64,000 nucleotides of DNA from Halictus rubicundus (lineage: Eukaryota; Arthropoda; Insecta; Hymenoptera; Halictidae), in assembly GCF_050948215.1 (NCBI RefSeq), contig NW_027488779.1, positions 310,001 to 374,000 of the forward strand, given 5' to 3'. Below the pieces are notes generated by a model, which was given only the letters and a program-made list of their open reading frames with translations, was not told the DNA's origin and did no database searches. The stretch's first letter is position 1; every line of letters begins with the position of its first letter. Of this stretch, positions 26,161 through 40,100 are shown in pieces. Both the position numbers and the translations under genes were made by a program.

Positions 26161-29100
26161 CCTCTCCCATCCTCTATCCTATGGAATCCCCTATCCTATC
26201 CTCTATCCTATCCTATCCTCTACCCTATCCTGTCCTCTATCGTCTCCTCTCCTCTATCCTATCCAATCCCCTATCCTATACTTTATCCTATCCTCTATCC
26301 TATCCTCTATCCTATCCTATCCCCTATCCTATCCAATCCCCTATCCTATCCTCTATCCTATCCTATTCTCTATCCTATCCGTTCCTCTACCTTATCCTCT
26401 ATCCTATCTTATCCTCTATCCTATCCTATTCTCAATCCTATTTTATCCTCTATCGTATCCTATCCTCTATCCTATCCTATCCTCTATCCTATCCTATCCT
26501 CTATCCTATCCTATACTCTATCCTATCCTATCCTCTATCCTATCCTCTATCCTATCCTATCCTCTATCCTATCCTATCCTCTATCCTATCCTATCCTCTA
26601 TCCTATCCTATCCTCTATCCTATCCTATCCTCTATCCTATCCTATCCTCTATCCTATCCTATCCTCTATCCTATCCTATCCTCTATCCTATCCTATCCTC
26701 TATCCTATCCTATCCTCTATCCTATCCTGTCCTCTACCGTCTCCTATCCTCTATCCTATCCAATCCCCTATCCTATCCTCCATCCTATCCTATCCTCTAT
26801 AATATCGTGTCCTCTATTCTATCCTATCCTCTATCCTCTCCTGTCCTCTATCCTATCAAACCCCCTATCCTATCCTCTATCCTGTCCTATCCTCCATCCA
26901 ATTCTATCCCCAATCCTATCCTATCCTCTATCCTATCGTATCCCCTACCCTATCCTCTATCCTATCCTATCCTCTATCTTATCCTATCCTCTATGATATC
27001 CTGTCCTCTATCGTCTCCTATCCTCTATCCTATCCAATTCCCTATCCTATCCTCTATCCTATCCTATCCTCTATAATCTCGTATCCTCTATACTATCCTA
27101 TCCTCTATCCTATCCTATCCTCTATCCTATCGTATCCCCTACCCTATCCTCTATCCTATCCTATCCTCTATCCTATCCTATCCTCTATCCTATACTATCC
27201 TCTATCCTATCCTATCCTCTATCCTATCCTATCCTCTATCCTATCCTATCCTCTATAATATCGTATCCTCTATCCTATCCTATCCTCTATCCTCTCCTAT
27301 CCTCTATCCTATCGAATCCCCTATCCTATCCTCTATCCTATCCTATCCTCTATCCTATCCTATCCTCTATCCTATCTTATCCTCTATCCTATCCTCTCCT
27401 CTATCGCCTCATATACTCTATCCTATCCAATCCCCTATCCTATCCTCTATCCTATCCTATCCTCTTTAATATCGTATCCTCTATCCTATCCTATCCTCTA
27501 TCCTATCCTATCCTCTATCCTATCGTATCCCCTATCCTATCCTCTATCCTATCCTATCCTCTATCCTATCCTATCCTCTATCCTATCCTATCCTCTATCC
27601 TATCCTATCCTCTATCCTATCCTATCCTCTATAATATCGTATCCTCTATCCTATCCTATCCTCTATCCTCTTCTATCCTCTATCCTATCGAATCCCCTAT
27701 CCTATCCTCTATCCTATTATATCCTCTATCCTATCCTATCCCCTATCCTATCCTATCCTCTAACCTATCCTATCCTCTATCCTATCCTATCCTCTATCCT
27801 ATCCTACCCTCTATCCTATCCTATCCTCTATCCTATCCTATCCCCTATCCTATACTTTATCCTATCCTCTATCCTATCCTATCCACTATCCTATCCAATC
27901 CCCTATCCTTTCCTCTATCCTATCCTATCCTCTATCCTATCCTATCCTCTATCCTATCCTATCCTCTATCCTATCGTATCCTCTATCCTATCCTATCCTC
28001 TATCCTATCCTATCCTCTATCCTATCCTGTCCTCTATCGTCTCCTATCCTCTATCCTATCCTATCCTCTATCTTATCCTATCCTCTATCCTATCCTATCC
28101 TCTATCCTATCCTCTATCCTATCCTATCCTCTATCCTATCCTATCCTCTATCCTATCCTATCCTCTATCCTATCCTATCCTCTATCCTATCCTCTCCTCT
28201 ATCGCCTCCTATCCTCTATCCTATCCAATCCCCAATCCTATCCTCTATCCTATCCTATCCTCTATAATATCGTATCCTCTATACTATCCTATCCTCTATC
28301 CTATCCTATCCTCTATCCTATCGTATCCCCTACCCTATCCTCTATCCTATCCTATCCTCTATCCTATCCTATCCTCTATCCTATCCTGTCCTCTATCGTC
28401 TCCTATCCTCTATCCTATCCAATTCCCTATCCTATCCTCTATCCTATCCTATCCTCTATAATATCGTATCCTCTATCCTATCCTATCCTCTATCCTCTCC
28501 TATCCTCTATCCTATCGAATCCCCTATCCTATCCTCTATCCTATCCTATCCTCTATCCTATCCTATCCTCTATCCTATCGAATCCCCTATCCTATCCTCT
28601 ATCCTATTATATCCTCTATCCTATCCTATCCCCTATCCTATCCTATCCTCTAACCTATCCTATCCTCTATCCTATCCTATCCTATCCTCTATCCTATCCT
28701 ATCCCCTATCCTATACTTTATCCTATCCTCTATCCTATCCTATCCACTATCCTATCCAATCCCCTATCCTATCCTCTTCCCTATCCTATTCTCTATCCTA
28801 TCCTCTATCCTATCCTATCCTCCATCCTATCCAATCCTCTATCCTATCCAATCCCCTATCCTTTCCTCTATCCTATCCTATCCTCTATCCTATCCTATCC
28901 TCTATCCTATCCTATCCTCTATCCTATCGTATCCTCTATCCTATCCTATCCTCTATCCTATCCTATCCTCTATCCTATCCTGTCCTCTATCGTCTCCTAT
29001 CCTCTATCCTATCCTATCCTCTATCCTATCCTATCCTCTATCCTATCCTATCCTCTATCCTATCCTCTACCCTATCCTATCCTCTATCCTATCCTATCCT

Positions 29101-30839
29101 CTATCCTATCCTATCCTCTATCCTATCCTATCCTCTATCCTATCCTATCCTCTATCCTATCCTATCCTCTATCCTATCCTATCCTCTATCCTATCCTATC
29201 CTCTATCCTATCCTCTCCTCTATCGCCTCCTATCCTCTATCCTATCCAATCCCCAATCCTATCCTCTATCCTATCCTATCCTCTATAATATCGTATCCTC
29301 TATACTATCCTATCCTCTATCCTATCCTATCCTCTATCCAATCGTATCCCCTACCCTATCCTCTATCCTATCCTATCCTCTATCCTATCCTATCCTCTAT
29401 CCTATCCTGTCCTCTATCGTCTCCTATCCTCTATCCTATCCAATTCCCTATCCTATCCTCTATCCTATCCTATCCTCTATAATATCGTATCCTCTATCCT
29501 ATCCTATCCTCTATCCTCTCCTATCCTCTATCCTATCGAATCCCCTATCCTATCCTCTATCCTATCCTATCCTCTATCCTATCCTATCCTCTATCCTATC
29601 CTATCCTCTATCCTATCCTCTCCTCTATCGCCTCATATACTCTATCCTATCCAATCCCCTATCCTATCCTCTATCCTATCCTATCCTCTATAATATCGTA
29701 TCCTCTATCCTATCCTATCCTCTATCCTATCCTATCCTCTATCCTATCGTATCCCCTATCCTATCCTCTATCCTATCCTATCCTCTATCCTATCCTATCC
29801 TCTATCCTATCCTATCCTCTATCCTATCCTATCCTCTATCCTATCATGTCCTCTATCGTCTCCTATCCTCTATCCTATCCAATTCCATATCCTATCCTCT
29901 ATAATATCGTATCCTCTATCCTATCCTATCCTCTATCCTCTTCTATCCTCTATCCTATCGAATCCCCTATCCTATCCTCTATCCTATCCTATCCTCTATC
30001 CTATCCTATCCCCTATCCTATCCTATCCTCTAACCTATCCTATCCTCTATCCTATCCTATCCTCTATCCTATCCTATCCTCTATCCTATCGTATCCTCTA
30101 TCCTATCCTATCCTCTATCCTATCCTATCCTCTATCCTATCCTGTCCTCTATCGTCTCCTATCCTCTATCCTATCCTATCCTCTATCCTATCCTATCCTC
30201 TATCCTATCCTATCCTCTATCCTATCCTCTATCCTATCCTATCCTCTATCCTATCCTATCCTCTATCCTATCCTATCCTCTATCCTATCCTATCCTCTAT
30301 CCTATCCTATCCTCTATCCTATCCTATCCTCTATCCTATCCTCTCCTCTATCGCCTCCTATCCTCTATCCTATCCAATCCCCAATCCTATCCTCTATCCT
30401 ATCCTATCCTCTATCCTATCCTATCCTCTATAATCTCGTATCCTCTATACTATCCTATCCTCTATCCTATCCTATCCTCTATCCTATCGTATCCCCTACC
30501 CTATCCTCTATCCTATCCTATCCTCTATCCTATCCTATCCTCTATCCTATCCTATCCTCTATCCTATCCTATCCTCTATCCTATCCTATCCTCTATCCTA
30601 TCCTATCCTCTATAATATCGTATCCTCTATCCTATCCTATCCTCTATCCTCTCCTATCCTCTATCCTATCGAATCCCCTATCCTATCCTCTATCCTATCC
30701 TATCCTCTATCCTATCCTCTCCTCTATCGCCTCATATACTCTATCCTATCCAATCCCCTATCCTATCCTCTATTCTATCCTATCCTCTTTAATATCGTAT
30801 CCTCTATCCTATCCTATCCTCTATCCTATCCTATCCTCT
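26161..30839 (+). repeat. Superunit array, irregular
   Basis: Markers in this stretch include TATGGAATCC (26,181), ATACTTT (about 26,280), CTACCGTCTCC (about 26,733), CGCCTCATATACTC near 27,400 and 29,625, CCTTTCC near 27,907 and 28,860, CGCCTCC near 28,198, 29,218 and 30,348, and CATGTCC at 29,846, which is followed by CCAATTCCATATCC. The CATATCC variant after CCAATTC is shared with 34,071 and 40,464. No gene is visible. Confidence 0.75.
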
Positions 30840-33800
30840 ATCCTATCGTATCCCCTCTCCTATCCTCTATCCTATCCTATCCTCTATCCTATCCTATCCT
30901 CTATCCTATCCTATCCTCTATCCTATCCTATCCTCTATCCTATCCTATCCTCTATAATATCGTATCCTGTATCCTATCCTATCCTCTATCCTCTTCTATC
31001 CTCTATCCTATCGAATCCCCTATCCTATCCTCTATCCTATCCTATCCTCTATCCTATCCTATCCCCTATCCTATCCTATCCTCTAACCTATCCTATCCTC
31101 TATCCTATCCTATCCTCTATCCTATCCTACCCTCTATCCTATCCTATGCTCTATCCTATCCTATCCCCTATCCTATACTTTATCCTATCCTCTATCCTAT
31201 CCTATCCATTATCCTATCCAATCCCCTATCCTATCCTCTTCCCTATCCTATTCTCTATCCTATCCTCTATCCTATCCTATCCTCCATCCTATCCAATCCT
31301 ATCCTCTATCCTATCCTATCCTCTATCCTATCCTATCCTCTATCCTATCGTATCCTCTATCCTATCCTATCCTCTATCCTATCCTATCCTCTATCCTATC
31401 CTGTCCTCTATCGTCTCCTATCCTCTATCCTATCCTCTATCCTATCCTATCCTCTATCCTATCCTATCCTCTATCCTATCCTCTATCCTATCCTATCCTC
31501 TATCCTATCCTATCCTCTATCCTATCCTATCCTCTATCCTATCCTATCCTCTATCCTATCCTCTATCCTATCCTATCCTCTATCCTATCCTATCCTCTAT
31601 CCTATCCTATCCTCTATCCTATCCTATCCTCTATCCTATCCTATCCTCTATCCTATCCTATCCTCTATCCTATCCTCTCCTCTATCGCCTCCTATCCTCT
31701 ATCCTATCCAATCCCCAATCCTATCCTCTATCCTATCCTATCCTCTATACTATCCTATCCTCTATCCTATCCTATCCTCTATCCTATCGTATCCCCTACC
31801 CTATCCTCTATCCTATCCTATCCTCTATCCTATCCTATCATCTATCCTATCCTGTCCTCTATCGTCTCCTATCCTCTATCCTATCCAATTCCCTATCCTA
31901 TCCTCTATCCTATCCTATCCAATTCCCTATCCTATCCTCTATCCTATCCTATCCTCTATAATATCGTATCATCTATCCTATCCTATCCTCTATCCTCTCC
32001 CATCCTCTATCCTATCGAATCCCCTATCCTATCCTCTATCCTATCCTATCCTCTATCCTATCCTATCCTCTACCCTATCCTGTCCTCTATCGTCTCCTCT
32101 CCTCTATCCTATCCAATCCCCTATCCTATACTTTATCCTATCCTCTATCCTATCCTCTATCCTATCCTATCCCCTATCCTATCCAATCCCCTATCCTATC
32201 CTCTATCCTATCCTATTCTCTATCCTATCCGTTCCTCTACCTTATCCTCTATCCTATCTTATCCTCTATCCTATCCTATTCTCAATCCTATTTTATCCTC
32301 TATCGTATCCTATCCTCTATCCTATCCTATCCTCTATCCTATCCTATCCTCTATCCTATCCTATCCTCTATCCTATCCTATCCTCTATCCTATCCTATCC
32401 TCTATCCTATCCTCTATCCTATCCTATCCTCTATCCTATCCTATCCTCTATCCTATCCTATCCTCTATCCTATCCTATCCTCTATCCTATCCTATCCTCT
32501 ATCCTATCCTATCCTCTATCCTATCCTATCCTCTATCCTATCCTATCCTCTATCCTATCCTATCCTCTATCCTATCCTATCCTCTATCCTATCCTATCCT
32601 CTATCCTATCGTATCCTCTATCCTATCCTATCCTCTATCCTATCCTGTCCTCTACCGTCTCCTATCCTCTATCCTATCCAATCCCCTATCCTATCCTCTA
32701 TCCTATCCTATCCTCTATCCTATCCTATCCTCTATAATATCGTATCCTCTATCCTATCCTATCCTCTATCCTCTTCTATCCTCTATCCTATCGAATCCCC
32801 TATCCTATCCTCTATCCTATTATATCCTCTATCCTATCCTATCCCCTATCCTATCCTATCCTCTAACCTATCCTATCCTCTATCCTATCCTATCCTCTAT
32901 CCTATCCTACCCTCTATCCTATCCTATCCTCTATCCTATCCTATCCCCTATCCTATACTTTATCCTATCCTCTATCCTATCCTATCCACTATCCTATCCA
33001 ATCCCCTATCCTATCCTCTTCCCTATCCTATTCTCTATCCTATCCTCTATCCTATCCTATCCTCCATCCTATCCAATCCTCTATCCTATCCAATCCCCTA
33101 TCCTTTCCTCTATCCTATCCTATCCTCTATCCTATCCTATCCTCTATCCTATCCTATCCTCTATCCTATCGTATCCTCTATCCTATCCTATCCTCTATCC
33201 TATCCTATCCTCTATCCTATCCTGTCCTCTATCGTCTCCTATCCTCTATCCTATCCTATCCTCTATCCTATCCTATCCTCTATCCTATCCTATCCTCTAT
33301 CCTATCCTATCCTCTATCCTATCCTCTATCCTATCCTATCCTCTATCCTATCCTATCCTCTATCCTATCCTATCCTCTATCCTATCCTATCCTCTATCCT
33401 ATCATATCCTCTATCCTATCCTATCCTCTATCCTATCCTATCCTCTATCCTATCCTATCCTCTATCCTATCCTCTCCTCTATCGCCTCCTATCCTCTATC
33501 CTATCCAATCCCCAATCCTATCCTCTATCCTATCCTATCCTCTATAATATCGTATCCTCTATACTATCCTATCCTCTATCCTATCCTATCCTCTATCCTA
33601 TCGTATCCCCTACCCTATCCTCTATCCTATCCTATCCTCTATCCTATCCTATCCTCTATCCTATCCTGTCCTCTATCGTCTCCTATCCTCTATCCTATCC
33701 AATTCCCTATCCTATCCTCTATCCTATCCTATCCTCTATAATATCGTATCCTCTATCCTATCCTATCCTCTATCCTCTCCTATCCTCTATCCTATCGAAT

Positions 33801-35780
33801 CCCCTATCCTATCCTCTATCCTATCCTATCCTCTATCCTATCCTATCCTCTATCCTATCCTCTCCTCTATCGCCTCATATACTCTATCCTATCCAATCCC
33901 CTATCCTATCCTCTATCCTATCCTATCCTCTATAATATCGTATCCTCTATCCTATCCTATCCTCTATCCTATCCTATCCTCTATCCTATCGTATCCCCTA
34001 TCCTATCCTCTATCCTATCCTATCCTCTATCCTATCCTATCCTCTATCCTATCCTATCCTCTATCCTATCATGTCCTCTATCGTCTCCTATCCTCTATCC
34101 TATCCAATTCCATATCCTATCCTCTATAATATCGTATCCTCTATCCTATCCTATCCTCTATCCTCTTCTATCCTCTATCCTATCGAATCCCCTATCCTAT
34201 CCTCTATCCTATCCTATCCTCTATCCTATCCTATCCCCTATCCTATCCTATCCTCTAACCTATCCTATCCTCTATCCTATCCTATCCTCTATCCTATCCT
34301 ATCCTCTATCCTATCGTATCCTCTATCCTATCCTATCCTCTATCCTATCCTATCCTCTATCCTATCCTGTCCTCTATCGTCTCCTATCCTCTATCCTATC
34401 CTATCCTCTATCCTATCCTATCCTCTATCCTATCCTATCCTCTATCCTATCCTCTATCCTATCCTATCCTCTATCCTATCCTATCCTCTATCCTATCCTA
34501 TCCTCTATCCTATCCTATCCTCTATCCTATCCTATCCTCTATCCTATCCTATCCTCTATCCTATCCTATCCTCTATCCTATCCTCTCCTCTATCGCCTCC
34601 TATCCTCTATCCTATCCTATCCTCTATAATATCGTATCCTCTATCCTATCCTATCCTCTATCCTCTCCTATCCTCTATCCTATCGAATCCCCTATCCTAT
34701 CCTCTATCCTATCCTATCCTCTATCCTATCCTCTCCTCTATCGCCTCATATACTCTATCCTATCCAATCCCCTATCCTATCCTCTATCCTATCCTATCCT
34801 CTTTAATATCGTATCCTCTATCCTATCCTATCCTCTATCCTATCCTATCCTCTATCCTATCGTATCCCCTATCCTATCCTCTATCCTATCCTATCCTCTA
34901 TCCTATCCTATCCTCTATCCTATCCTATCCTCTATAATATCGTATCCTCTATCCTATCCTATCCTCTATCCTCTTCTATCCTCTATCCTATCGAATCCCC
35001 TATCCTATCCTCTATCCTATCCTATCCTCTATCCTATCCTATCCCCTATCCTATCCTATCCTCTAACCTATCCTATCCTCTATCCTATCCTATCCTCTAT
35101 CCTATCCTACCCTCTACTCTATCCTATGCTCTATCCTATCCTATCCCCTATCCTATACTTTATCCTATCCTCTATCCTATCCTATCCATTATCCTATCCA
35201 ATCCCCTATCCTATCCTCTTCCCTATCCTATTCTCTATCCTATCCTCTATCCTATCCTATCCTCCATCCTATCCAATCCTCTATCCTATCCAATCCCCTA
35301 TCCTATCCTCTATCCTATCCTATCCTCTATCCTATCCTATCCTATCCTCTATCCTATCCTATCCTCTATCCTATCCTATCCTCTATCCTATCGTATCCTC
35401 TATCCTATCCTATCCTCTATCCTATCCTATCCTCTATCCTATCCTGTCCTCTATCGTCTCCTATCCTCTATCCTATCCTCTATCCTATCCTATCCTCTAT
35501 CCTATCCTATCCTCTATCCTATCCTCTATCCTATCCTATCCTCTATCCTATCCTATCCTCTATCCTATCCTATCCTCTATCCTATCCTATCCTCTATCCT
35601 ATCCTCTATCCTATCCTATCCTCTATCCTATCCTATCCTCTATCCTATCCTATCCTCTATCCTATCCTATCCTCTATCCTATCCTATCCTCTATCCTATC
35701 CTATCCTCTATCCTATCCTCTCCTCTATCGCCTCCTATCCTCTATCCTATCCAATCCCCAATCCTATCCTCTATCCTATC
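30840..35780 (+). repeat. Large superunit, copy 1 (about 4.9 kb)
   Basis: It begins at the private CGTATCCCCTCTCC variant (30,852) and CCTGTATCC (30,967), and includes TATGCTC (31,146), CTACCGTCTCC (about 32,651), CCTTTCC (33,102), CATGTCC (34,071) and a second TATGCTC (35,126). Partners lie at +6,313 (31,146 to 37,459), +6,376 (33,102 to 39,478), +6,393 (34,071 to 40,464) and +6,621 (35,126 to 41,747). The steps fit a 63-bp, a 17-bp and a 228-bp length difference. Confidence 0.8.
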
Positions 35781-37189
35781 CTATCCTCTATCCTATCCTC
35801 TCCTCTATCGCCTCATATACTCTATCCTATCCAATCCCCTATCCTATCCTCTATCCTATCCTATCCTCTTTAATATCGTATCCTCTATCCTATCCTATCC
35901 TCTATCCTATCCTATCCTCTATCCTATCGTATCCCCTATCCTATCCTCTATCCTATCCTATCCTCTATCCTATCCTATCCTCTATCCTATCCTATCCTCT
36001 ATAATATCGTATCCTCTATCCTATCCTATCCTCTATCCTCTTCTATCCTCTATCCTATCGAATCCCCTATCCTATCCTCTATCCTATCCTATCCTCTATC
36101 CTATCCTATCCCCTATCCTATCCTATCCTCTATCCTATCCTATCCTCTATCCTATCCTATCCTCTATCCTATCCTATCCTCTATAATATCGTATCCTCTA
36201 TCCTATCCTATCCTCTATCCTCTCCTATCCTCTATCCTATCGAATCCCCTATCCTATCCTCTATCCTATCCTATCCTCTATCCTATCCTCTCCTCTATCG
36301 CCTCATATACTCTATCCTATCCAATCCCCTATCCTATCCTCTATCCTATCCTATCCTCTTTAATATCGTATCCTCTATCCTATCCTATCCTCTATCCTAT
36401 CCTATCCTCTATCCTATCGTATCCCCTATCCTATCCTCTATCCTATCCTATCCTCTATCCTATCCTATCCTCTATCCTATCCTATCCTCTATAATATCGT
36501 ATCCTCTATCCTATCCTATCCTCTATCCTCTTCTATCCTCTATCCTATCGAATCCCCTATCCTATCCTCTATCCTATCCTATCCTCTATCCTATCCTATC
36601 CCCTATCCTATCCTATCCTCTAACCTATCCTATCCTCTATCCTATCCTATCCTCTATCCTATCCTACCCTCTATCCTATCCTATGCTCTATCCTATCCTA
36701 TCCCCTATCCTATACTTTATCCTATCCTCTATCCTATCCTATCCATTATCCTATCCAATCCCCTATCCTATCCTCTTCCCTATCCTATTCTCTATCCTAT
36801 CCTCTATCCTATCCTATCCTCCATCCTATCCAATCCTCTATCCTATCCAATCCCCTATCCTATCCTCTATCCTATCCTATCCTCTATCCTATCCTATCCT
36901 ATCCTCTATCCTATCCTATCCTCTATCCTATCCTATCCTCTATCCTATCGTATCCTCTATCCTATCCTATCCTCTATCCTATCCTATCCTCTATCCTATC
37001 CTGTCCTCTATCGTCTCCTATCCTCTATCCTATCCTCTATCCTATCCTATCCTCTATCCTATCCTATCCTCTATCCTATCCTCTATCCTATCCTATCCTC
37101 TATCCTATCCTATCCTCTATCCTATCCTATCCTCTATCCTATCCTATCCTCTATCCTATCCTATCCTCTATCCTATCCTATCCTCTATC
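35781..37189 (+). repeat. Partial superunits between the large copies
   Basis: Two shortened cycles are present. CGCCTCATATACTC lies near 35,804 and 36,295, and a TATGCTC start at 36,683 lies 1,557 bp after the one at 35,126 and 776 bp before the one at 37,459. The CTCTTTAATATCG variant recurs near 35,870 and 36,358. These look like recent local duplications of the end of copy 1. Confidence 0.75.
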
Positions 37190-40100
37190 CTATCGTATCC
37201 CCTCTCCTATCCTCTATCCTATCCTATCCTCTATCCTATCCTATCCTCTATCCTATCCTATCCTCTATAATATCGTATCCTGTATCCTATCCTATCCTCT
37301 ATCCTCTTCTATCCTCTATCCTATCGAATCCCCTATCCTATCCTCTATCCTATCCTATCCTCTATCCTATCCTATCCCCTATCCTATCCTATCCTCTAAC
37401 CTATCCTATCCTCTATCCTATCCTATCCTCTATCCTATCCTACCCTCTATCCTATCCTATGCTCTATCCTATCCTATCCCCTATCCTATACTTTATCCTA
37501 TCCTCTATCCTATCCTATCCATTATCCTATCCAATCCCCTATCCTATCCTCTTCCCTATCCTATTCTCTATCCTATCCTCTATCCTATCCTATCCTCCAT
37601 CCTATCCAATCCTCTATCTTATCCAATCCCCTATCCTATCCTCTATCCTATCCTATCCTCTATCCTATCCTATCCTATCCTCTATCCTATCCTATCCTCT
37701 ATCCTATCCTATCCTCTATCCTATCGTATCCTCTATCCTATCCTATCCTCTATCCTATCCTATCCTCTATCCTATCCTGTCCTCTATCGTCTCCTATCCT
37801 CTATCCTATCCTCTATCCTATCCTATCCTCTATCCTATCCTATCCTCTATCCTATCCTCTATCCTATCCTATCCTCTATCCTATCCTATCCTCTATCCTA
37901 TCCTATCCTCTATCCTATCCTATCCTCTATCCTATCCTCTATCCTATCCTATCCTCTATCCTATCCTATCCTCTATCCTATCCTATCCTCTATCCTATCC
38001 TATCCTCTATCCTATCCTATCCTCTATCCTATCCTATCCTCTATCCTATCCTCTCCTCTATCGCCTCCTATCCTCTATCCTATCCAATCCCCAATCCTAT
38101 CCTCTATCCTATCCTATCCTCTATACTATCCTATCCTCTATCCTATCCTATCCTCTATCCTATCGTATCCCCTACCCTATCCTCTATCCTATCCTATCCT
38201 CTATCCTATCCTATCATCTATCCTATCCTGTCCTCTATCGTCTCCTATCCTCTATCCTATCCAATTCCCTATCCTATCCTCTATCCTATCCTATCCAATT
38301 CCCTATCCTATCCTCTATCCTATCCTATCCTCTATAATATCGTATCATCTATCCTATCCTATCCTCTATCCTCTCCCATCCTCTATCCTATCGAATCCCC
38401 TATCCTATCCTCTATCCTATCCTATCCTCTATCCTATCCTATCCTCTACCCTATCCTGTCCTCTATCGTCTCCTCTCCTCTATCCTATCCAATCCCCTAT
38501 CCTATACTTTATCCTATCCTCTATCCTATCCTCTATCCTATCCTATCCCCTATCCTATCCAATCCCCTATCCTATCCTCTATCCTATCCTATTCTCTATC
38601 CTATCCGTTCCTCTACCTTATCCTCTATCCTATCTTATCCTCTATCCTATCCTATTCTCAATCCTATTTTATCCTCTATCGTATCCTATCCTCTATCCTA
38701 TCCTATCCTCTATCCTATCCTATCCTCTATCCTATCCTATCCTCTATCCTATCCTATCCTCTATCCTATCCTATCCTCTATCCTATCCTATCCTCTATCC
38801 TATCCTCTATCCTATCCTATCCTCTATCCTATCCTATCCTCTATCCTATCCTATCCTCTATCCTATCCTATCCTCTATCCTATCCTATCCTCTATCCTAT
38901 CCTATCCTCTATCCTATCCTATCCTCTATCCTATCCTATCCTCTATCCTATCCTATCCTCTATCCTATCCTATCCTCTATCCTATCGTATCCTCTATCCT
39001 ATCCTATCCTCTATCCTATCCTGTCCTCTACCGTCTCCTATCCTCTATCCTATCCAATCCCCTATCCTATCCTCTATCCTATCCTATCCTCTATCCTATC
39101 CTATCCTCTATAATATCGTATCCTCTATCCTATCCTATCCTCTATCCTCTTCTATCCTCTATCCTATCGAATCCCCTATCCTATCCTCTATCCTATTATA
39201 TCCTCTATCCTATCCTATCCCCTATCCTATCCTATCCTCTAACCTATCCTATCCTCTATCCTATCCTATCCTCTATCCTATCCTACCCTCTATCCTATCC
39301 TATCCTCTATCCTATCCTATCCCCTATCCTATACTTTATCCTATCCTCTATCCTATCCTATCCACTATCCTATCCAATCCCCTATCCTATCCTCTTCCCT
39401 ATCCTATTCTCTATCCTATCCTCTATCCTATCCTATCCTCCATCCTATCCAATCCTCTATCCTATCCAATCCCCTATCCTTTCCTCTATCCTATCCTATC
39501 CTCTATCCTATCCTATCCTCTATCCTATCCTATCCTCTATCCTATCGTATCCTCTATCCTATCCTATCCTCTATCCTATCCTATCCTCTATCCTATCCTG
39601 TCCTCTATCGTCTCCTATCCTCTATCCTATCTTATCCTCTATCCTATCCTATCCTCTATCCTATCCTATCCTCTATCCTATCCTCTATCCTATCCTATCC
39701 TCTATCCTATCCTATCCTCTATCCTATCCTATCCTCTATCCTATCCTATCCTCTATCCTATCATATCCTCTATCCTATCCTATCCTCTATCCTATCCTAT
39801 CCTCTATCCTATCCTATCCTCTATCCTATCCTCTCCTCTATCGCCTCCTATCCTCTATCCTATCCAATCCCCAATCCTATCCTCTATCCTATCCTATCCT
39901 CTATAATATCGTATCCTCTATACTATCCTATCCTCTATCCTATCCTATCCTCTATCCTATCGTATCCCCTACCCTATCCTCTATCCTATCCTATCCTCTA
40001 TCCTATCCTATCCTCTATCCTATCCTGTCCTCTATCGTCTCCTATCCTCTATCCTATCCAATTCCCTATCCTATCCTCTATCCTATCCTATCCTCTATAA

